Source: Pseudomonadales bacterium | GTDB taxonomy: Bacteria > Pseudomonadota > Gammaproteobacteria > Pseudomonadales > IMCC2047 | NCBI GenBank assembly: GCA_024234615.1 | Contig: JACKNY010000001.1 | Location: forward strand, 1,702,501-1,766,500 | Direction of reading: 5' to 3' | DNA length: 64,000 nucleotides | Shown here: in pieces, positions 36,511 through 45,765 of the stretch | How positions within the stretch are numbered: the stretch's first letter is position 1 | Layout: each line of letters begins with the position of its first letter | Made by a program: the position numbers and the translations under genes | Notes under the pieces: generated by a model | Told to the model about the DNA's origin: nothing | Seen by the model: the letters and a program-made list of their open reading frames with translations, nothing else | Databases searched by the model: none

Positions 36511-36980
36511 TTTGACTCTCCGTCTTCATCTAAAATGGCGCCACCAAGCCGGTAAGATTTGCCGCGAAAATGGGCAACCTTTACACCCTCTTGATTGGTA
36601 ATACTCACGTCGTAATAACCAACGCGTTTACCCTGATCAATCTGCTTTGCTCGCGCTGTTAACAGATCATTTAATTTGCCGGGTTTTACGTAGTCGATCA
36701 TGCAATCTGTTGCTACCGATGAAAAATTCTCGCTGTTACTGGCAAAGGCAAAGGTGGAATCCGCCAAGGCAAAAATATAACCACCATGACAAATTTTATG
36801 GCCGTTAAGCATCTTTTCAGTAATCTTCATCTCCATCACTACCTGTCCCGGTGCGATGGAGATTAGTTTCATGCCTAAATCCTGTGATGCCACATCACGC
36901 TGGTAAAGCGTGTTGACGCAGGCCTCCGCCAACGCCTGTTGTGTTTGTGTAGAGGTTTGCATATCCATCGCGGCGCTCAC
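36507..36980 (-). CDS. paaI: Hydroxyphenylacetyl-CoA thioesterase PaaI
   Basis: The 157-residue hotdog-fold thioesterase releases CoA from hydroxylated phenylacetyl-CoA side products, so CoA is not trapped. The active-site region GHKICHGGYIFALADSTFAF is clear. The likely start is a GTG at 36980 that overlaps the paaG stop as GTGA; an ATG four codons later is the alternative. It overlaps paaJ by 4 bases. Confidence 0.92.
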   Translation of the reverse strand: MSAAMDMQTSTQTQQALAEACVNTLYQRDVASQDLGMKLISIAPGQVVMEMKITEKMLNGHKICHGGYIFALADSTFAFASNSENFSSVATDCMIDYVKPGKLNDLLTARAKQIDQGKRVGYYDVSITNQEGVKVAHFRGKSYRLGGAILDEDGESK

Positions 36981-37768
36981 TCGCCTTTAAAATTCGGCTG
37001 TCGTTTTTGGGTGAATGCGGCAACACCCTCTTGATAATCGTGGGTTCTGCCAGCAGTGCGCATGAGTTCTTTCTCGACTTCGAGTTGCTCATGCAGCGAT
37101 TTGTTTGCCGAACCCAACAATGCTTGTTTGATAAGGCCCAAACCCTTAGTGGGCTGAGTTGCCAAATGTTTCGCCAAGGCTCTGGCTTCTGTCATTAGCG
37201 CTTCATCATCGACACAGCGCCAAATCATGCCCCAGGATTCCGCCTTTTCGGCGCTGATCTTTTCTCCGGTTAGTGCCAAACCACGTGCTCGAGCTAAGCC
37301 GACCAAACGCGGCAAATTCCAAGTGCCACCAGAATCCGGAATAACACCAATCTTACAAAAGGACTCGATAAAACTGGCCGAACGCGCCGCCAAAACAATA
37401 TCGCAGGCCAGCGCAATATTGGCTCCCGCACCCGCCGCAACACCATTTACCGCACAAACAACAGGCTTGGGCATGCCTGTTAAACTGCGTACTAAGGGGT
37501 TGTAATAGGCTTCGACCGATGCGCCCAAATCAGGCGCCTCTCCACCCGGTGCGACAGCGCGATCATTGAGATCCTGACCGGCACAAAAACCACGTCCGTT
37601 CGCCGTCAGTAGTAAGCAGCGAATGGATTTATCATTTTCCACCTGATCAATGACTGTGCGAATTTCCTGGTGCATTTGAACATTAAAGCTATTAAGCATT
37701 TGCGGACGATTTAGCCGTAATTCGGCAACGCCATCGCTGAGACTGTATTTGATAGTTTCAAAGGTCAT
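36977..37768 (-). CDS. paaG: 1,2-epoxyphenylacetyl-CoA isomerase PaaG
   Basis: The 263-residue crotonase-family protein converts the ring epoxide to an oxepin and also shifts the double bond in a later step. Family sequences are ANGRGFCAGQDLNDRAV, VNGVAAGAGANIALACDIVL and FCKIGVIPDSGGTWNLPRLV, the last holding the catalytic Asp. It lies 32 bases after paaZ and overlaps paaI by 4 bases. Confidence 0.94.
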   Translation of the reverse strand: MTFETIKYSLSDGVAELRLNRPQMLNSFNVQMHQEIRTVIDQVENDKSIRCLLLTANGRGFCAGQDLNDRAVAPGGEAPDLGASVEAYYNPLVRSLTGMPKPVVCAVNGVAAGAGANIALACDIVLAARSASFIESFCKIGVIPDSGGTWNLPRLVGLARARGLALTGEKISAEKAESWGMIWRCVDDEALMTEARALAKHLATQPTKGLGLIKQALLGSANKSLHEQLEVEKELMRTAGRTHDYQEGVAAFTQKRQPNFKGE

Positions 37769-37800
37769 GTTTTAATTCCTGTTCAAATTTTACCTTGCTG

Positions 37801-39846
37801 TTATGCTTCGCGGCGTGCGACAAGTGTCAGAATATCGTAAAGCGCTACGGTCACTTGCTCTTGATTCACCACTGCCACCGCCCAAACGACAACTCCGTTT
37901 GGCTGTTCCTCCGGTGTTCTTGGATCTTTTTTAATTTTACGCTTAACGGTAATGCTCACCTGAATGGTATCACCAATCTTCACTGGCTCGACAAACCGCA
38001 GATTATCCATGCCGTAGTTGGCCAAAACCGGGCCCGGTGAGGGTTCGACAAACATACCGGCGGCAGCGGATATGACAAAATAACCGTGCGCGACACGCTC
38101 GCCAAAGAGAGAATCCTTGGCAGCTATCGCATCAAAATGCGCGTAGAAATGATCGCCGCTGACACAACCAAAATTAACAACATCGGCTTCGGTGACGGTA
38201 CGCCGATGAGTCTTAAGGGTTTCACCAATCTGTAAATCTTCGAAGTATTTTTTGAAGGGGTGAGTGGCATCGCTAATCGTCGCCCCGCCCGCATGGTATT
38301 CCTGAGTAAGAGCGGTAAGAATGGTCGGTGAACTCTGTAATGCTGTGCGCTGCATGTAATGTTTAATGGCGCGATCACCACCCAACTCTTCACCTCCACC
38401 GGCACGGCCAGGGCCACCATGCACTAGCATCGGCAGGGGTGAACCATGTCCGGTTGATTCTGCCGCACAGTCTCGATTAACGATAAGAATACGGCCATGA
38501 TAAGCCGCCATATCCAGCACCAAATCTCTGGCTTCCTGGTTATCGTAGGTAAATACGGAACCGGCCAAACTACCTTTGCCCATTTTAGCAATGGCCGTGG
38601 CTTCTTCTAAGCTATTGTATGGCATTAGCGTACTGACAGGACCAAATACTTCAACATCATGAGGCGTGCCCGGCTGTAACGGATTCGCATAATGTAAGAG
38701 TGTGGTTGGGAAAAAAGCGCCCTTGTCTTTGTCACCACCGGTTACTTCAAAATCCCGGTTGCCGCCATAGATGACGTCACAGCTACGTTGTAAAGTTTCC
38801 AGACCTTGCCAGACATCCTCCATCTGGTCGCGACCAACCAGAGGTCCCATGCGCACACCTTCAACGCTGGGGTCACCGATGCTAATTTTGCTCAGGCGTT
38901 GTGATAAAGCCTGTGCAACCGCTTCCACTCTATCCTGCGGGACAATCGCGCGCCGAATAGCGGTGCACTTCTGCCCCGCTTTGACTGTCATTTCACGCGC
39001 AACTTCTTTGATATAAAGATCGAATTCTTCACTGCCAACCTCAACACTTTTACCAAGAATGGAGCAATTCAGTGAATCGGCTTCCATATTGAAAGGTATC
39101 GAATTGGCAACGATGTTGGGGTGTGTTTTCAGTTTGCGCCCGGTCGCTGCAGAGCCGGTAAAGGTCACTACGTCCTGTTCTTGCAGATGTTCAAATATAT
39201 CACCAACGCCACCACAGATCAGCTGAATAGCACCTTCCGGGAAAAACCCACCGGCAATCATTTCACGTACCATGGCTTCCGTCAGATAGGCTGAGTTAGT
39301 CGCTGGCTTAACGATTACCGCCATACCGGCCAGCAAACTCGGCGCTACTTTTTCTAACATTCCCCAACAGGGGAAGTTAAAGGCATTAATATGCAAAGCG
39401 ATGCCTTGCTTGGAGGTTAAAATATGCCGCCCGGAAAACGTCCCTTTGGCGGAAAGCCGCTCAGCCGCACCTTCTACTAATACTGTGTCATTAGGGAACT
39501 CGCGGCGCACTAAGCTAGAGTACGCAAAGCAGGTACCGACGCCACCTTCAATGTCTACCCAGCTATCCGCCTTAGTGGCTCCAGTCCAACTTGATATTCG
39601 GTAAAATTCATCCTTTTTTGCCATCAAATGCTTGGCCATCGCTTTCAGGCGGTTGGCTCGATCATGAAAGGTAAGCGCTCTTAACGCCGTTGAACCTTTC
39701 TCACGACCATGCTTGAGCACCTGTTGGAAATCAATACCATCACTATTGACCTCGCAAACGGAGTCGCCATTAACGGCGTTAAATACCTGCTTACCGCCGC
39801 CAACACCCTCGTGCCACGCCCCGTTCACATAGCTTTGTAACTTCAT
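37801..39846 (-). CDS. paaZ: Bifunctional oxepin-CoA hydrolase / aldehyde dehydrogenase PaaZ
   Basis: The 681-residue fusion opens the oxepin ring and oxidises the resulting aldehyde. The aldehyde dehydrogenase domain (about 1-520) has TFTGSAATGRKLKTH and the catalytic Cys in VKAGQKCTAIRRAIVP. The C-terminal R-specific hydratase (MaoC) domain (about 535-680) has VSGDHFYAHFDAIAAKDSLF. I start at the ATG at 39846 with a GAGGGG ribosome-binding site 5 bases upstream; the frame is open further upstream but runs through AT-rich promoter DNA. It is the first gene of the leftward paa operon. Confidence 0.94.
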   Translation of the reverse strand: MKLQSYVNGAWHEGVGGGKQVFNAVNGDSVCEVNSDGIDFQQVLKHGREKGSTALRALTFHDRANRLKAMAKHLMAKKDEFYRISSWTGATKADSWVDIEGGVGTCFAYSSLVRREFPNDTVLVEGAAERLSAKGTFSGRHILTSKQGIALHINAFNFPCWGMLEKVAPSLLAGMAVIVKPATNSAYLTEAMVREMIAGGFFPEGAIQLICGGVGDIFEHLQEQDVVTFTGSAATGRKLKTHPNIVANSIPFNMEADSLNCSILGKSVEVGSEEFDLYIKEVAREMTVKAGQKCTAIRRAIVPQDRVEAVAQALSQRLSKISIGDPSVEGVRMGPLVGRDQMEDVWQGLETLQRSCDVIYGGNRDFEVTGGDKDKGAFFPTTLLHYANPLQPGTPHDVEVFGPVSTLMPYNSLEEATAIAKMGKGSLAGSVFTYDNQEARDLVLDMAAYHGRILIVNRDCAAESTGHGSPLPMLVHGGPGRAGGGEELGGDRAIKHYMQRTALQSSPTILTALTQEYHAGGATISDATHPFKKYFEDLQIGETLKTHRRTVTEADVVNFGCVSGDHFYAHFDAIAAKDSLFGERVAHGYFVISAAAGMFVEPSPGPVLANYGMDNLRFVEPVKIGDTIQVSITVKRKIKKDPRTPEEQPNGVVVWAVAVVNQEQVTVALYDILTLVARREA

Positions 39847-40178
39847 TATTGCCCCTCTTTTTTCTACTTGGGATGAGTCTTCTTGATTTAGATCATATTG
39901 TAAATGATACACTATTGCAAAAGATACAGAATTTTTGTAATATTTTGAAGAACTATAATTGCTATAAAACTCTGGCAAAAATATTTCCAATGGCTTACAA
40001 ATAGCCACAAAAAAAGAACTATAAAAAGTCATTGTGAGCGCACCAACCGCTATTCAGTCGATTGCCTTAAGGATCTGGCCACGAGCGAATTACCCTATTC
40101 GCTTTGGTTTACATTGATTTAAGGGCTCCACAAAGACAATCAGGGTTTCCGTAAAATTGGCGTAATACAGGAATAATT
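39847..40178. promoter_or_regulatory. Divergent paaZ-paaK control region
   Basis: These 332 bases contain no gene. Three elements stand out. First, a direct repeat TTGtAAAtGATACA / TTGcAAAaGATACA at 39898-39911 and 39915-39928, period 17, with 12 of 14 positions shared. Second, TTGATttagATCAT at 39883-39896, which matches the FNR/ANR box at 9 of 10 positions. Third, an inverted repeat AGCGAAT-n6-ATTCGCT at 40084-40103 on the paaK side. Any of these could bind PaaX or another regulator; none is proven. Confidence 0.45.
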
Positions 40179-41474
40179 ATGAACAAAGCGAACACTGCCG
40201 GTGAAGCTATTGAAACCGCAAGCGTTGATGAACTTCAGGGGCTACAGCTTGAACGCATGCGCAAATCACTTCAGCACGCGTATGATAATGTACCTTTCTA
40301 TAAACAAAGCTTTGATGACAAAGGTGTTCACCCATCGGATTTGCGTGAACTATCCGATTTAGCCAAGTTTCCTTTTACCACCAAAAAAGATTTACGTGAT
40401 AACTATCCCTTTGGCATGTTCGCCACCCCAATGGATGACGTTGTTCGTATTCACGCGTCAAGCGGAACGACGGGCAAACCAACAGTGGTTGGCTATACGC
40501 GCAAAGACATTGATACTTGGGCCTCCGTGGTTGCTCGCTCAATCCGCGCTGCAGGTGGCAGCAAAAAAGACATAGTCCATGTAGCCTATGGTTATGGTCT
40601 CTTCACTGGCGGTCTGGGTGCTCATTATGGCGCTGAATATTTAGGCTGCACCGTAATTCCGATGTCGGGTGGTAATACCGAAAAACAAATTCAGCTGATT
40701 CAAGATTTCAATCCAGACATCATCATGGTCACCCCGTCTTACATGCTCAATATTGCCGATGAGCTGGAACGACGTAATGTCGACATAAACAAGCTCAAAC
40801 TCCGCGTCGGTATTTTTGGCGCTGAGCCCTGGACCGACGCCATGCGTAAAGAAATCGAAAGCCGCATGGGTATTGATGCTGTCGATATCTACGGTTTATC
40901 GGAAGTCATGGGGCCTGGCGTTGCTCAGGAATGTATCGAAACCAAAGACGGCCCGACTATTTGGGAAGATCATTTCTACCCGGAAATCATTCACCCGGAA
41001 ACTGGCGAAGTCTTGCCCGATGGCGAAGAAGGCGAACTGGTATTTACCAGCCTGACCAAAGAAGCATTACCTATTATTCGTTATCGCACACGCGACCTCA
41101 CCCGCTTGCTGCCAGGCACTGCGCGCACTATGCGTCGCATGGACAAAATCACCGGTCGTAGCGATGACATGCTAATTATTCGTGGCGTGAATGTTTTCCC
41201 AAGTCAAATCGAGGAACAGCTTTTATCCCTTAAAGTCCTGGCGCCACATTACCAGATTGAGGTGACACGCGAAGGCCGTATGGACTCAGTGACTATTAAT
41301 GTTGAATCCAGCGCCAGTCTGGATGAAAACCAAAAGATTGATACCGCCAAACTGCTAATCCATAAAGTGAAGTCAAATATCGGTATTTCAGCTCGAGTAC
41401 AAGTCGGCAATCCTGGCACCATCCCTCGCTCCGAAGGCAAGGCACAACGCGTTATCGATAAGCGCAATAGTTAA
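40179..41474 (+). CDS. paaK: Phenylacetate-CoA ligase PaaK
   Basis: The 431-residue adenylate-forming enzyme activates phenylacetate to phenylacetyl-CoA with ATP and CoA, the entry step of the pathway. The P-loop RIHASSGTTGKPTVVGYTRK, the aromatic-pocket DIYGLSEVMGPGVAQEC and the hinge KITGRSDDMLIIRGVNVFPS are typical. Length is normal. An AGGA ribosome-binding site lies 7 bases before the ATG. It is divergent from the paaZ operon and has its own terminator. Confidence 0.95.
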   Translation: MNKANTAGEAIETASVDELQGLQLERMRKSLQHAYDNVPFYKQSFDDKGVHPSDLRELSDLAKFPFTTKKDLRDNYPFGMFATPMDDVVRIHASSGTTGKPTVVGYTRKDIDTWASVVARSIRAAGGSKKDIVHVAYGYGLFTGGLGAHYGAEYLGCTVIPMSGGNTEKQIQLIQDFNPDIIMVTPSYMLNIADELERRNVDINKLKLRVGIFGAEPWTDAMRKEIESRMGIDAVDIYGLSEVMGPGVAQECIETKDGPTIWEDHFYPEIIHPETGEVLPDGEEGELVFTSLTKEALPIIRYRTRDLTRLLPGTARTMRRMDKITGRSDDMLIIRGVNVFPSQIEEQLLSLKVLAPHYQIEVTREGRMDSVTINVESSASLDENQKIDTAKLLIHKVKSNIGISARVQVGNPGTIPRSEGKAQRVIDKRNS

Positions 41475-41490
41475 AATTAATCATGACATT

Positions 41491-41524
41491 GTAGATGCGG
41501 CCGTTGTCGCATCTACCTCTTTTT
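41491..41524 (+). terminator. Rho-independent terminator of paaK
   Basis: GTAGATGCG (41491-41499), an 8-base loop and CGCATCTAC (41508-41516) form a perfect 9-base-pair stem followed by CTCTTTTT. It lies 16 bases after the paaK stop. The minus strand lacks a U tract here, so it serves paaK only. Confidence 0.8.
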
Positions 41525-41528
41525 CCGG

Positions 41529-42002
41529 TCACAAAGGTAATTTTGTATCGAACTTTATTTCCCGTAGTGAAATGCTTGATTTCACCTGCAATATCCCTGG
41601 CAAACCAAACATAAACTCTTCTAAAAATTGATCGTAGGCTTCAATATCCGAGGCCACAACCCTGAGAATAAAATCTGAGTCCCCCGTCGTGGCATAACAC
41701 TCCAATACTTCCGGTCGCTTTTTAATGGCCAGCTCAAACTTCTCCACGTCCTCTTTAATGTGTCTTGATAACGAGACATGAACAAAAATACAGAAATTAA
41801 AGCCCGCCTGTTTGCGATCCAAAATTGCGGCGTAGTTTTGAATTACCCCGCGCTCTTCCAGCTGTTTCACGCGACGCCAACAAGCTGCCGGTGACATCTT
41901 AACGCGTTCTGCGAGCAGTTGATTTGTTAGCCGCCCTTCCGCTTGCAACACACTAAGAATCTGACGATCAATCTTATCCATCCCATCTAAAGTTTTATTC
42001 AT
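41529..42002 (-). CDS. Lrp/AsnC family transcriptional regulator
   Basis: The 157-residue regulator has an N-terminal helix-turn-helix (DRQILSVLQAEGRLTNQLLA then ERVKMSPAACWRRVKQLEER) and a C-terminal RAM ligand-binding domain (VLECYATTGDSDFILRVVAS). It is divergent from the indolepyruvate ferredoxin oxidoreductase gene with a 189-base AT-rich gap. This suggests it controls that gene in response to an amino acid, plausibly an aromatic one. The ligand is inferred only. Confidence 0.9.
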   Translation of the reverse strand: MNKTLDGMDKIDRQILSVLQAEGRLTNQLLAERVKMSPAACWRRVKQLEERGVIQNYAAILDRKQAGFNFCIFVHVSLSRHIKEDVEKFELAIKKRPEVLECYATTGDSDFILRVVASDIEAYDQFLEEFMFGLPGILQVKSSISLREIKFDTKLPL

Positions 42003-42191
42003 GTTATTTCACTTAATTAAAATAATCTTTCCTTATATAACACTTTTTGTATTTTTTATCTCTATATATGCCTATCAATAAAAATAATTAGAAAGCCTAT
42101 TTCTTCCGATGCATAGTAAAATTGTTTTTTGCCAACTGAGTTACATACAAACAACTCAATAGCTGAGCGAACTGCCAGAAGTGAGATTCCA

Positions 42192-45100
42192 ATGATGCCG
42201 ACCAACACAGCAAAACCCATCAAGCCAATCGATGATTACCAATTGCAAGACCGTTATCGTCGATCCAGCGGCAGAGTTTTTCTGACTGGCACTCAGGCAC
42301 TGGTGCGTTTACCGCTAGTTCAGCGCGAACTCGATCGCCAAGCAAGCTTGAACACCGCTGGCTACATCACTGGCTATCGTGGTTCGCCGCTGGGCGGCTA
42401 CGATCAGGCGCTATGGGCCGCCAAAGAATATCTCGATACCAACAACATCACCTTTGTTCCCGCTGTGAACGAAGATCTGGCCGCCACCGCAGTCATTGGC
42501 ACCCAGCAGGTGGAAGTGGATCCCAACCGGGAAGTGGATGGTGTTTTTTCCATTTGGTACGGCAAAGGCCCAGGCGTAGACCGCGCCGGTGATGCGCTAA
42601 AGCACGGTAATGGTTACGGCAGCTCCGCCAACGGCGGCGTATTGGTGGTAGCTGGCGATGATCATGGTTGCGTTTCATCCAGCATGTCACATCAGTCTGA
42701 TGTTGCCTTTATGGCCTGGTATATGCCGACGTTGAATCCCGCTAATATTGCGGAGTATATTGATTTTGGTCTTTATGGTATTGCCCTTTCCCGTTACTCA
42801 GGAATGTGGGTGGGTTTTAAGGCTATCTCTGAAGCGGTCGAAAGTGCCGCTTCGGTTGAGTTAACCCCGAGCCCAAGCTTCCGCATTCCCGAGGATTACC
42901 AAGCACCAGAAGGTGGCCTTAATTTCCGCTGGCCGGATTTACCGGGACCACAGATCGAAGCCCGGATGGTGGACAAAATTAAGGCTGTGCATGCCTTCGC
43001 CAGAGCCAACCCGATCGATAAAAAAATCTATGATATTCCTAATGCGCGCATGGGTATCATTACCACCGGCAAAGCGCATCTCGATCTCATGGAAACCCTT
43101 TCCCTGCTGGGCGTTGATGAAGCGAGCGCTCGCGAGCTTGGTATTGATATCTATAAGATTGGTTTAGTCTGGCCCATCGAACCATTAGGCGTGCGCCAGT
43201 TTCTACAGGGTAAAGAAGAAGTCCTCGTCATCGAAGAAAAGCGTGGCATCATCGAAAGCCAGCTCAAGGAATTGCTCTACGATTATCCCGGCGACAAACC
43301 AAAGCGCATGGTGGGCAAATACGATGAATATTTCCAGCCACTGGTAACCTGGACTGCAGAACTCAGTCCCTCTTACTTGGCGCCTATAGTCGCAGGCCGC
43401 ATCAGTTACGAATTTCAGAGCATCAAATTTGATAAACAACTTGAACACATTCGCAATTCCGGCGTGACCGTTAAAGCCCCCGGTGGAGTGCGCCGCCTAC
43501 CCTACTTCTGTTCTGGTTGTCCGCACAATACCTCAACCAAAGTGCCCGAAGGCAGTCAGGCTTTAGCCGGTATTGGCTGCCACTTTATGGCCTCCTGGAT
43601 GAACCGTAATACTTCATCGCTAATTCAGATGGGCGGCGAAGGCGTCAACTGGGTGGGCAAATCCCGCTTTACCGGAAATCAGCATGTGTTCCAAAACTTA
43701 GGCGAAGGCACCTATTTCCATTCCGGCTATATGGCGATTCGCCAAGCCATCGCGGCCAATATCAATATCACCTATAAAATACTGTTTAATGATGCCGTGG
43801 CTATGACCGGTGGCCAGCCCGTTGACGGCACTATTAGTGTTCCGGCTATCGCCAACCAAGTGCATTCGGAGGGGGTCAACCGGCTTGCCGTCATTAGCGA
43901 TGAACCTGAGAAATACTCCGATAAAAGCATTTTCCCTGTCGAGACCACCTTCCATCATCGTGATGAACTGGATAGCGTACAACGAGAGTTAAGGGATATT
44001 AAAGGCGTCACTGCGCTGATCTACGATCAAACCTGTGCCGCGGAAAAACGTCGCCGCCGCAAACGCGGCACTTTCCCCGATCCAGCGAAGCGCATCTTCA
44101 TTAACGAGCTGGTATGCGAAGGCTGCGGCGACTGTTCTAAACAATCCAACTGCCTGTCGATATTCCCTCTGGAAACTGAATTCGGGCGCAAGCGTAAAAT
44201 CGACCAATCCTCCTGCAACAAGGACTACTCCTGCGTTAAAGGTTTCTGCCCAAGCTTTGTCACCGTCGAAGGCGGCGCATTACGCAAACCCGTAGCAGTC
44301 GGCAAAAATGAAGAATTTGAACATCGCGTCAAAGCGCTGCCGGAACCGGAGCCATCACCCCTGACAAAACCCTTTGATCTGCTGGTCGGCGGTGTGGGAG
44401 GCACCGGTGTGGTCACCGTCGGCGCGTTAATTACCATGGCCGCGCACTTGGAAGGCAAAGGCGCGTCGGTTCTCGACTTTATGGGCTTCGCACAAAAAGG
44501 CGGCTCGGTGTTGAGCTATGTGCGCTTGGCGGCTGCTCCCGATCAACTCAACCAGGTGCGCATAGATCATGGTATGGCCGATGCTTTGATCGCCTGCGAT
44601 ATGGTGGTAGGTACCGACCCGCGAGCAATTAATGTCCTGCGTAACCAACATACGCGGGTTATCGTCAATATGTCGGAATTGCCATCGGGTGATTTTGTGC
44701 TCGAACGTGACGCCAATATGCAGGCCGACTTAAGGGTCAAAACATTAGCGGAGGCGGTTGGGCCAAATCTGGTCAACACTTTGGATGCTAACAGCCTTGC
44801 CGAACGCCTGCTTGGCAACACAGTATTCTCGAATATTTTCCTTTTGGGCTACTCCTGGCAATTGGGTTTAGTGCCAGTTAGTTTACAAGCGCTGCTCAAA
44901 GCCATCGAAATTAATGGTGTCGCCGTGGAGGCTAATAAACAAGGCTTTCATTGGGGACGCCTGGCGGCCGTAGAGTTTGATTTTGTTAAGGCAATCGCTG
45001 GCGAAAAACCTGTGGAAATTGCCACCGATTTAGACTCAATCATAGAGAAGCGATACCGCTTTTTAGTCGACTATCAAAACCACAGCTATGCGGATCGCTA

Positions 45101-45692
45101 CCGCGATTTTGTGGATCAGGTCAAAGCCAAAGAAGCCTCGCTGGGCGCTGATGGTTTTGCTCTCACAGAAGCCGTCGCCTGCTATCTGTTCAAATTGATG
45201 GCCTACAAAGACGAGTACGAGGTCGCCAGACTCTATACCGACGGACAGTTTCTGAATAAACTCGCCAACACCTTCGAAGGTGATTATCGGCTGACATTTA
45301 ACATGGCCCCGCCATTGCTCGCACGCAAACTCGACGAACAGGGTCGCCCAAAAAAACTCACCTTCGGCCCGTGGATGTTATCCGCGCTAAAACTAACCGC
45401 TAAATTGAAAGTTTTGCGCGGCTCGGCTTTTGACCCCTTCGGTCGCAGCACAGAACGCAAGGCAGAGCGCGATTTGATCGAGCAGTACCGAGCCACTATC
45501 TCAGAGCTGCTCGGACGGTTAACAAAAGACAACCTGGCTACCGCCGTAGACGTAGCAAAAGTTCCCGACCAAATCAGGGGTTATGGACCCATCAAGGAAA
45601 CGGCAATGAAGGCCGCCAAGCAACAAACCGAAGCGTTACTTGGCCAGTTTTACGGCAGAGCAGAGCCAGTGAAATTTGTGGAAGTTGCATGA
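42192..45692 (+). CDS. Indolepyruvate ferredoxin oxidoreductase, fused type
   Basis: The 1166-residue enzyme oxidatively decarboxylates aryl-pyruvates with CoA and ferredoxin, giving aryl-acetyl-CoA. It joins an alpha-like part (SGRVFLTGTQALVRLPLVQR, GYRGSPLGGYDQALW), a thiamine diphosphate part (YFCSGCPHNTSTKVPEGSQA, MGGEGVNWVGKSRF), a cysteine-rich iron-sulfur segment (CEGCGDCSKQSNC and SCNKDYSCVKGFCPSF, about 640-690) and a gamma-like domain (LLVGGVGGTGVVTVGALITM). I start at the ATG at 42192; a TTG 21 codons upstream is less likely. Placed beside the paa genes, it could make phenylacetyl-CoA from phenylpyruvate. Confidence 0.92.
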   Translation: MMPTNTAKPIKPIDDYQLQDRYRRSSGRVFLTGTQALVRLPLVQRELDRQASLNTAGYITGYRGSPLGGYDQALWAAKEYLDTNNITFVPAVNEDLAATAVIGTQQVEVDPNREVDGVFSIWYGKGPGVDRAGDALKHGNGYGSSANGGVLVVAGDDHGCVSSSMSHQSDVAFMAWYMPTLNPANIAEYIDFGLYGIALSRYSGMWVGFKAISEAVESAASVELTPSPSFRIPEDYQAPEGGLNFRWPDLPGPQIEARMVDKIKAVHAFARANPIDKKIYDIPNARMGIITTGKAHLDLMETLSLLGVDEASARELGIDIYKIGLVWPIEPLGVRQFLQGKEEVLVIEEKRGIIESQLKELLYDYPGDKPKRMVGKYDEYFQPLVTWTAELSPSYLAPIVAGRISYEFQSIKFDKQLEHIRNSGVTVKAPGGVRRLPYFCSGCPHNTSTKVPEGSQALAGIGCHFMASWMNRNTSSLIQMGGEGVNWVGKSRFTGNQHVFQNLGEGTYFHSGYMAIRQAIAANINITYKILFNDAVAMTGGQPVDGTISVPAIANQVHSEGVNRLAVISDEPEKYSDKSIFPVETTFHHRDELDSVQRELRDIKGVTALIYDQTCAAEKRRRRKRGTFPDPAKRIFINELVCEGCGDCSKQSNCLSIFPLETEFGRKRKIDQSSCNKDYSCVKGFCPSFVTVEGGALRKPVAVGKNEEFEHRVKALPEPEPSPLTKPFDLLVGGVGGTGVVTVGALITMAAHLEGKGASVLDFMGFAQKGGSVLSYVRLAAAPDQLNQVRIDHGMADALIACDMVVGTDPRAINVLRNQHTRVIVNMSELPSGDFVLERDANMQADLRVKTLAEAVGPNLVNTLDANSLAERLLGNTVFSNIFLLGYSWQLGLVPVSLQALLKAIEINGVAVEANKQGFHWGRLAAVEFDFVKAIAGEKPVEIATDLDSIIEKRYRFLVDYQNHSYADRYRDFVDQVKAKEASLGADGFALTEAVACYLFKLMAYKDEYEVARLYTDGQFLNKLANTFEGDYRLTFNMAPPLLARKLDEQGRPKKLTFGPWMLSALKLTAKLKVLRGSAFDPFGRSTERKAERDLIEQYRATISELLGRLTKDNLATAVDVAKVPDQIRGYGPIKETAMKAAKQQTEALLGQFYGRAEPVKFVEVA

Positions 45693-45765
45693 TGCGATTG
45701 ATTGCCAAGCTTAGCTAAAAATGCTTTTATGATGCTCAATATACAAGTCGAAGATGAAGGGCAAT

